Assembly (NCBI RefSeq): GCF_963675395.1
Contig: NZ_OY776223.1
Coordinates: 1,178,001-1,242,000, forward strand
DNA length: 64,000 nt
Direction: 5' to 3'
Origin: an uncultured Vibrio sp.
GTDB taxonomy: Bacteria; Pseudomonadota; Gammaproteobacteria; Enterobacterales; Vibrionaceae
Within the stretch, counting starts at the first letter, position 1, and each line of letters begins with the position of its first letter. The notes beneath the pieces are model-generated. The model ran no database searches. It was given only the letters and a program-made list of their open reading frames with translations, and was not told where the DNA came from. Shown here one piece after another: positions 58,468 through 64,000 of the stretch. A program made the position numbers and the translations under genes.

Positions 58468-58562
58468 GGTTTCTCCTTGTCTTATAACGGCGTTGCCTAC
58501 GCCGCTTATTTTTTAGTAACTCACGGATGTTAGCATTATGTACGGCAAAAATGTCAAAATGA

Positions 58563-58594
58563 TAAAAAAACGGACCTAACGGTCCGCTTTTTTT
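58563..58594 (-). terminator. iscX / isc operon terminator
   Basis: CGGACC / GGTCCG (58571-58576, 58581-58586) with a tetraloop and flanking A and T runs of seven or more. It ends the leftward isc operon before pepB. Confidence 0.88.
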
Positions 58595-58639
58595 AGTAAA
58601 AATTGTTAACTCGGCAGTGTTTTAGCGCCGAATTGAGCA

Positions 58640-58840
58640 TTAGTCAGCTTCATCCATCCAGCACATAATCACGGCTTCAAGAATCTTTTCGTTGCAATGG
58701 TTTGGGTCATCCTCAAACCCATCCAGCTCCATGATCCATTGATGAAGGTCGGTAAAACGTACTGTTTGTGGATCCACATCTGGAAACTTGTCACACAGCT
58801 CAATCGCGATATCGCGAGAATCTGTCCATTTCATGCTCAT
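58640..58840 (-). CDS. iscX: Fe-S assembly protein IscX
   Basis: Small acidic protein that binds IscS and iron and tunes cluster assembly, 66 aa. It reads [20 protein letters not shown], with [18 protein letters not shown] and a C-terminal WMDEAD, close to E. coli IscX. GGAAG precedes the ATG. It is the last gene of the isc operon. Confidence 0.95.
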   Translation of the reverse strand: MSMKWTDSRDIAIELCDKFPDVDPQTVRFTDLHQWIMELDGFEDDPNHCNEKILEAVIMCWMDEAD

Positions 58841-58877
58841 CTTCCTTTTTCTTTCCCTTATAACTTGAGGGATAGTT

Positions 58878-59216
58878 TTAGTGATCTTCTGATGCGTGGT
58901 TTAGCGTGTATTTCGGAATCTCAACAACCAGGTCTTCATCCGCGATTCTCGCCTGACAACCAAGACGAGATTCAGGCTCAAGACCCCATGCTTTATCCAG
59001 CATGTCATCTTCTAGCTCTTCACTCTCTTCAAGAGAATCGAAGCCCTCACGAATGATCACGTGGCAAGTGGTACAAGCACAGGATTTTTCACACGCGTGT
59101 TCAATACCGATACCATTCTTTAACGCGACGTCTAGAACAGTTTCACCAGTATTGGCTTCCAACACTGCGCCCTCCGGGCACAAATCTTCGTGTGGTAATA
59201 CAATAATCTTAGGCAT
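58878..59216 (-). CDS. fdx: ISC-type 2Fe-2S ferredoxin
   Basis: Electron carrier for cluster assembly, 112 aa. The cluster ligands are in [14 protein letters not shown] (three cysteines) and LGCQA. It follows hscA by 13 bases in the operon. Confidence 0.96.
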   Translation of the reverse strand: MPKIIVLPHEDLCPEGAVLEANTGETVLDVALKNGIGIEHACEKSCACTTCHVIIREGFDSLEESEELEDDMLDKAWGLEPESRLGCQARIADEDLVVEIPKYTLNHASEDH

Positions 59217-59229
59217 AACTACTTATCTC

Positions 59230-61083
59230 TTATATATCGTCTACTGATTGACCTGACAAGGCAGCTCGAATCGATTTATCCATGCGGCGCGATGCAAAGT
59301 CTTGGCTCGCTTTATCGGTGTCTTTAATGCCCTGCTCAATCGCATCTGCATTATCACCATTACGCAGCTCAATCAACGCTTCAATTGATTTTACTAGATC
59401 TTGTTTCTCTTGCTCTGATAGTAATTCATCACCATCAGCTTGCATGGCAACAATCAAACCTTCAATGACACGATCCGCTTCTACACGCTGTTCTGCTAAC
59501 GCACGTGCTTGCATGTCATCTTTTGCATGATCCATCGAGTCACGCAACATGTTGGCCACTTCGTTATCACTCAGACCGTATGAAGGCTTCACTTGAATTT
59601 CTGACTGCACACCGGTGCTCTTCTCCATCGCGGTAACAGAAAGCAAGCCATCAGCGTCGACTTGATAAGTGACACGGATGTGCGCCGCACCTGCCGCCAT
59701 TGGTGGAATGCCTTTCAGTGAGAAGCGAGCCAGCGAACGGCAATCATCCACCATTTCACGTTCACCTTGCACAACATGCACGCTCATGGCTGTTTGACCA
59801 TCTTTGAACGTGGTAAATTCTTGCGCTCGAGCAACAGGAATCGTGGTGTTGCGTGGAATGATTTTTTCCACCAGACCACCCATGGTTTCAATGCCCAATG
59901 ACAATGGAATCACGTCCAGCAGCAGCATTTCAGAATCTGGCTTGTTGCCTGCCAGAATATCCGCCTGGATACCAGCGCCGATTGCGACGACTTCATCTGG
60001 GTTAATGCTTGTCAGCGGTGTACGACCAAAGAACTCGCCAACCATTTCACGTACCAATAGGGTACGAGTTGAACCACCAACCATGACTACTTCAAGCACT
60101 TGTTCAGCATCGACATCGGCGTCTTTTAATGCGCGGCGGCAAGACATCAGTGTTTTCTTCACAAGCGGACGGATCAACTCTTCAAACTGCTCTCGCGTTA
60201 CCGTGCCTTTCCAGCCGAACACATCAACGTCAACGCTGTCTTGTTCGGAAAATGCAATTTTCGTTGCGGTTGCGATGTTCAACAGCACGCGGTTTTTCTC
60301 TGCAGAAAGAGGGGCTTGAAGACCCGCTTGTTCCATCAGGAAATCTGCAAATAAGTGGTCAAAGTCATCACCGCCTAGCGCTGAATCGCCACCAGTAGCC
60401 AGCACTTCAAATACACCTTTAGACAGGCGTAAGATAGAGATATCAAATGTACCGCCACCCAAATCGTACACTGCAATCACGCCTTCCTGACCTGAGTCCA
60501 GTCCATACGCAATTGCCGCTGCAGTTGGTTCGTTAAGAAGACGAAGTACATGCAAACCTGCTAACTTCGCTGCGTCTTTTGTACCAGCTCGCTGAGCATC
60601 GTCAAAGTATGCTGGTACTGTGATCACCACACCTGCCAGCTCACCGCCTAATGACTCTTCAGCTCGTTGACCCAGCACTTTTAGAATATCAGCAGAGACT
60701 TCAATCGGGTTTTTATCACCTTGAGCAGTTTGTAGAACCGGCAGACCGTTATCACTCTCTTTAAACTGGTAAGGTAATGATGGGTAACGAGATTTGATGT
60801 CATTCAGAGAACGACCGATTAAACGTTTTACCGAGATAATGGTATTTTGAGGTTCGAACTCAGCTTTTTGTTTTGCATCATCACCCACGACGGTTGCTTC
60901 TGCCGAGTAGTTCACCACCGATGGCAGAATGCTACGACCCTGTTTATCTTGTAAAGTCGTGGGATCGCCACTGCGCACGGTAGCAACCAATGAGTTGGTC
61001 GTGCCTAAGTCGATACCTGCTGCTAACTTATGCTCATGAGGTGCCGAGCTTTGGCCCGGTTCTGCGATTTGAAGTAGTGCCAT
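59230..61083 (-). CDS. hscA: Fe-S cluster chaperone HscA
   Basis: Specialised Hsp70 that helps IscU release its cluster, 617 aa. The ATPase N-terminus [38 protein letters not shown] (in part) and [15 protein letters not shown] are typical. The C-terminal substrate domain is shorter than in DnaK. It recognises LPPVK of IscU, which is present in the IscU encoded at 62074. Confidence 0.97.
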   Translation of the reverse strand: MALLQIAEPGQSSAPHEHKLAAGIDLGTTNSLVATVRSGDPTTLQDKQGRSILPSVVNYSAEATVVGDDAKQKAEFEPQNTIISVKRLIGRSLNDIKSRYPSLPYQFKESDNGLPVLQTAQGDKNPIEVSADILKVLGQRAEESLGGELAGVVITVPAYFDDAQRAGTKDAAKLAGLHVLRLLNEPTAAAIAYGLDSGQEGVIAVYDLGGGTFDISILRLSKGVFEVLATGGDSALGGDDFDHLFADFLMEQAGLQAPLSAEKNRVLLNIATATKIAFSEQDSVDVDVFGWKGTVTREQFEELIRPLVKKTLMSCRRALKDADVDAEQVLEVVMVGGSTRTLLVREMVGEFFGRTPLTSINPDEVVAIGAGIQADILAGNKPDSEMLLLDVIPLSLGIETMGGLVEKIIPRNTTIPVARAQEFTTFKDGQTAMSVHVVQGEREMVDDCRSLARFSLKGIPPMAAGAAHIRVTYQVDADGLLSVTAMEKSTGVQSEIQVKPSYGLSDNEVANMLRDSMDHAKDDMQARALAEQRVEADRVIEGLIVAMQADGDELLSEQEKQDLVKSIEALIELRNGDNADAIEQGIKDTDKASQDFASRRMDKSIRAALSGQSVDDI

Positions 61084-61104
61084 TATAGATCCTTGTCACA
61101 CTAA

Positions 61105-61620
61105 CTAGCTGAGGAGTCGCTCTTCAGCCAGCTCAATTTCGTTCTTTAGTTTGGCAACGAATTTCAGTTTGCGAACTCGGTCTGCGGCTTCTGCCCAAAG
61201 ACCGTCATTAAGCTCTTGCTCAACGCTTGCCAAATGCTGCTTGTACATTTTGCTGACCTTAGAATCGAAGTCAAAAAGCGCCGATTCAGGATCAGAGCTG
61301 CCAGCAATGTCTTCCAGTTCTTCACGCAGTTCCATTTGCTCCATTAAGAACATAGGATCTTGCATGGTTTGTTGTTCACCACGAATTTCAATACCCTGTT
61401 CAGCCAAGATGTACTCCGCTCGGGAGATTGGGTTTTTCAGGACTTGATACGCATCGTTAATTTGCGCGGCTTTTTGCACTGCCATCAGGCGATCACGCTC
61501 AGACGCAGTTGCAAATTTATCCGGGTGGAAACGTTTTTGTAGTTCTCGGAACTGAGAAGAAAGAAGGCTACCATCCAGCTTAAACTGACTTGGTAGCCCA
61601 AATAATTCAAAGTGATTCAT
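61105..61620 (-). CDS. hscB: Fe-S cochaperone HscB
   Basis: J-domain partner of HscA that brings IscU, 171 aa. The J domain (residues 1-75) has the HPD motif in RFHPDKFATASERD; the C-terminal three-helix part (about 90-171) binds IscU. It starts MNHFELFGLPSQF. Confidence 0.96.
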   Translation of the reverse strand: MNHFELFGLPSQFKLDGSLLSSQFRELQKRFHPDKFATASERDRLMAVQKAAQINDAYQVLKNPISRAEYILAEQGIEIRGEQQTMQDPMFLMEQMELREELEDIAGSSDPESALFDFDSKVSKMYKQHLASVEQELNDGLWAEAADRVRKLKFVAKLKNEIELAEERLLS

Positions 61621-61675
61621 TAAGTTCGGGTCCTAGTAAAGCCTTCCGGACTCGTTTGCCCAGAAGGACAATCAA

Positions 61676-62002
61676 TTAGACGTTGAAGCTTTCACCACAA
61701 CCACATTCACTTTTCGCGTTAGGGTTGTTGAACTCAAAACCTTCATTCAACCCTTCTTTCACGTAATCCAATTCGGTACCGTCTAGGTACACTAAGCTCT
61801 TTTTGTCGATGATGATCTTCACCCCTGACAGGTCAAATACTTCATCTTCTTCATCATTAAGCTCGTCAACAAACTCAAGCACATACGCCATACCGGAACA
61901 ACCAGTCGTCTTCACTCCAAGACGTAAACCGATACCTTTACCTCGGTTATCCAGGAATGCTTTTACGCGACTTGCCGCTGTTTCTGTCATTGTGATGGCC
62001 AT
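61676..62002 (-). CDS. iscA: Iron-sulfur carrier IscA
   Basis: A-type cluster carrier, 108 aa. The three ligand cysteines are in TGCSGMAY and SECGCGESF. It begins [17 protein letters not shown]. Confidence 0.96.
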   Translation of the reverse strand: MAITMTETAASRVKAFLDNRGKGIGLRLGVKTTGCSGMAYVLEFVDELNDEEDEVFDLSGVKIIIDKKSLVYLDGTELDYVKEGLNEGFEFNNPNAKSECGCGESFNV

Positions 62003-62034
62003 ACTGCACCTTAGTCTGTCTAAATTTCGATTGG

Positions 62035-62059
62035 AATGGGAGCGTTAAAGGCTCCCATT
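62035..62059 (-). other. iscU-iscA intergenic hairpin
   Basis: Perfect 9-base-pair stem AATGGGAGC / GCTCCCATT with a seven-base loop between the iscU stop and the iscA start. There is no strong T run on the minus strand. It may protect the upstream mRNA or act as a partial terminator. Confidence 0.6.
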
Positions 62060-62073
62060 ATATTACGGAATAA

Positions 62074-62457
62074 TTATTCTTGGTGTTTTTTCTTGTAGTC
62101 TGCAACCGCTGCTTTGATTGCATCTTCAGCAAGAATTGAACAGTGAACTTTCACTGGTGGAAGTTCTAGCTCTTCTGCAATCTCAGAGTTTTTGATGGCA
62201 GCTGCTTCATCAACAGACTTACCTTTAACCCATTCAGTTACGAGTGAACTTGATGCGATTGCACTACCACAACCGTATGTTTTGAACTTCGCATCTTCAA
62301 TGATACCTTCTGGTGTCACTTTGATTTGTAGTTTCATCACGTCACCACAAGCTGGAGCGCCAACCATGCCGCTGCCTACTGATGGGTCTTCTTTGTCAAA
62401 TGAACCAACGTTACGTGGGTTCTCGTAGTGATCAATTACTTTTTCGCTGTATGCCAT
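62074..62457 (-). CDS. iscU: Iron-sulfur scaffold IscU
   Basis: Scaffold on which clusters are built, 127 aa. Ligand cysteines are in GAPACGDVMK, KTYGCGSAIA and VHCSILAEDA. The HscA recognition motif LPPVK precedes the last one. It lies 37 bases after iscS. Confidence 0.97.
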   Translation of the reverse strand: MAYSEKVIDHYENPRNVGSFDKEDPSVGSGMVGAPACGDVMKLQIKVTPEGIIEDAKFKTYGCGSAIASSSLVTEWVKGKSVDEAAAIKNSEIAEELELPPVKVHCSILAEDAIKAAVADYKKKHQE

Positions 62458-62494
62458 GATAAATTACCTCGAATCCTCTATTCTATCCCTGAGA

Positions 62495-63709
62495 TTAATG
62501 GTGAGCCCATTCAACTGTGCTCAAATCAACCCCTTCCTTGTACATATCCCATAGAGGAGACATGTCGCGTAGCTTAGTCACTGCAACGCGGATCTGTTCA
62601 ATTGCGTAATCAATTTCTTCTTCAGTGGTGAAACGACCGAATGAGAAACGAACCGAGCTGTGAGCCAATTCGTCGTCCATGCCTAGGGCACGTAGAACGT
62701 AAGATGGCTCTAGACTCGCAGAAGTACAAGCACTACCAGACGATACCGCTAGATCTTTTAGCGACATCAGCAGTGATTCACCTTCTACGAAAGCAAAACT
62801 GATGTTTAGGTTTTGTGGTACGCGTTGCTCTAGGTCGCCGTTTACAGTAACAGCTTCCAGATCTTTCACACCATTCAGTAGACGGTTGCGAAGTGCAAGA
62901 GCGTGATCATAATCTTTCTGCATTTCTTCTTTAGCAATGCGGAAAGCTTCACCCATACCAACAATTTGGTGCGTCGCTAGTGTACCAGAGCGGAAACCAC
63001 GCTCGTGACCACCACCGTGCATTTGCGCTTCAAGGCGGATACGTGGTTTACGACGTACGTAAAGCGCACCAATACCTTTAGGGCCGTAAATTTTGTGTGC
63101 CGATAGTGAAATCAAATCAACTTTCATTTCTTGAACGTCGATTGGCAACTTACCTGCTGATTGAGCGGCATCTACGTGGAATACGATTTTGCGCTCACGA
63201 CATAGCTCACCAATAGCGGTGATGTCTTGAATAACGCCGATTTCGTTGTTCACATGCATGATAGAAACAAGCACTGTGTCATCACGCATTGCTGCTTTAA
63301 GTTTTTCTAGATCGATCAGGCCATTTGATTCTGGCTCTAGGTAAGTCACTTCAAACCCTTCGCGCTCTAGTTGGCGACATGGGTCAAGAACCGCTTTGTG
63401 TTCTGTTTTACAAGTGATTACATGCTTACCCTTTTTAGAGTAAAAGTGAGCTGCACCTTTGATTGCAAGGTTGTCAGACTCAGTCGCACCTGATGTGAAT
63501 ACGATTTCGCGTGGATCTGCATTTAGAAGGTCAGCAATTTGCTCACGAGCAGTATCCACTGCTTCTTCTGCCTGCCAGCCGTAACGGTGCGAACGAGACG
63601 CTGGGTTGCCAAATGTGCCATCCATTGTCATGTACTGAACCATTTTTTCAGCAACACGTGGATCAACTGGACATGTAGCGGAATAATCAAGATAAATCGG
63701 CAGTTTCAT
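62495..63709 (-). CDS. iscS: Cysteine desulfurase IscS
   Basis: Pyridoxal-phosphate enzyme that supplies sulfur from cysteine for Fe-S clusters and tRNA thiolation, 404 aa. The cofactor lysine is in [18 protein letters not shown], and the persulfide cysteine is in [19 protein letters not shown]. The start [19 protein letters not shown] follows GGAGTAGAGA. Confidence 0.97.
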   Translation of the reverse strand: MKLPIYLDYSATCPVDPRVAEKMVQYMTMDGTFGNPASRSHRYGWQAEEAVDTAREQIADLLNADPREIVFTSGATESDNLAIKGAAHFYSKKGKHVITCKTEHKAVLDPCRQLEREGFEVTYLEPESNGLIDLEKLKAAMRDDTVLVSIMHVNNEIGVIQDITAIGELCRERKIVFHVDAAQSAGKLPIDVQEMKVDLISLSAHKIYGPKGIGALYVRRKPRIRLEAQMHGGGHERGFRSGTLATHQIVGMGEAFRIAKEEMQKDYDHALALRNRLLNGVKDLEAVTVNGDLEQRVPQNLNISFAFVEGESLLMSLKDLAVSSGSACTSASLEPSYVLRALGMDDELAHSSVRFSFGRFTTEEEIDYAIEQIRVAVTKLRDMSPLWDMYKEGVDLSTVEWAHH

Positions 63710-63737
63710 TCTCTACTCCAATGTAAAATGCTGACCG

Positions 63738-64000
63738 CTAAGAGCGGACGTTGATACCGATGGGCGCGGTGGTTGTATTTTTGTTAGAAAGCCCATTAGT
63801 CACCGCCAGATCAATATCCTGACGATCAGAAATTTCTAGTACTTCATTGTCTTTCATCAACTCGCCAAGCGTGATGTTATTCAAGAAGTCGCTGATACGA
63901 GAGCTTAAGTCACGCCAAAGTGTATGCGTTAAGCAACGAGTCCCGCCTTGGCAGTCTCCTTTACCTTGACATTTCGTTGCATCGACTGACTCATCTACAG
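63738..64000 (-). CDS. iscR: Fe-S regulator IscR, N-terminus outside the window
   Basis: C-terminal 86 residues of the Rrf2-family regulator that senses a 2Fe-2S cluster and represses the isc operon. The cluster-binding triad is seen in [14 protein letters not shown]. The end reads APIGINVRS to a TAG at 63738-63740. A stem CCGCT / AGCGG overlaps the stop (63735-63747). The DNA-binding N-terminus and the operon promoter lie beyond the window edge. Confidence 0.94.
   Translation of the reverse strand, partial: VDESVDATKCQGKGDCQGGTRCLTHTLWRDLSSRISDFLNNITLGELMKDNEVLEISDRQDIDLAVTNGLSNKNTTTAPIGINVRS

Overview
This window is chromosomal DNA of a gammaproteobacterium, most probably a Vibrio of the Harveyi/parahaemolyticus kind. 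The evidence is the gene order (grpE next to dnaK, recN-bamE, ratA-rnfH, smpB-ssrA, guaBA-xseA, der-bamB-yfgM-hisS-ispG-rodZ-rlmN, ndk-pepB-iscX-fdx-hscAB-iscAUSR), a tmRNA tag reading ANDENYALAA, and protein sequences of Vibrio type. No database search was run, so the species is an inference.

Left core block (1-8220): dnaK (cut by the window edge) and grpE, each behind a sigma-32-like heat-shock promoter; nadK divergent from grpE; recN behind two perfect LexA boxes; the outer-membrane assembly lipoprotein gene bamE; ratA-rnfH; smpB and the tmRNA gene ssrA, which together make the ribosome-rescue system.

Accessory block (8221-25800), inserted just downstream of ssrA, a common target of genomic islands. 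It starts with an AT-rich two-component pair (NarL-type regulator and soluble kinase). After a 0.6 kb AT-rich gap with two perfect inverted repeats comes an exported-protein cassette: an unknown 206-aa protein, an 819-aa metzincin-like protein with HAF-like repeats, and a secreted subtilisin. Next is a complete type I-F CRISPR-Cas locus: a 13-repeat array, a leader, and cas6f-csy3-csy2-csy1-cas2/3-cas1 read leftward. Its far side carries a broken serine recombinase and a truncated nucleotidyltransferase, which look like remains of mobile DNA.

Metabolic block (25800-41500): a LysR regulator with a GNAT-nitrilase fusion; a DedA membrane protein; an NhaC-family transporter behind a tandem MetJ box (probably the methionine transporter MetT); an aminotransferase-BKACE operon; an O-acetylhomoserine sulfhydrylase-like enzyme; a LysR gene divergent from a dadA-like D-amino-acid dehydrogenase; an alanine/glycine:cation symporter; a LysR gene that has lost its DNA-binding domain; a periplasmic HAD phosphatase; and an acetate-type transporter. 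Most of these fit uptake and turnover of amino acids.

Right core block (41600-64000): guaB-guaA with candidate PurR boxes, xseA, a zinc-ribbon protein, an AlaX-type editing protein, the der/bamB/yfgM/hisS/ispG/rodZ/rlmN block, ndk, pepB, and the ISC iron-sulfur operon read leftward, ending in a partial iscR. The most notable signals are the ssrA-linked exoprotein cassette, the MetJ-controlled transporter, the BKACE operon and the debris flanking the I-F locus. I did not find a clearly new defence system beyond the canonical type I-F one.
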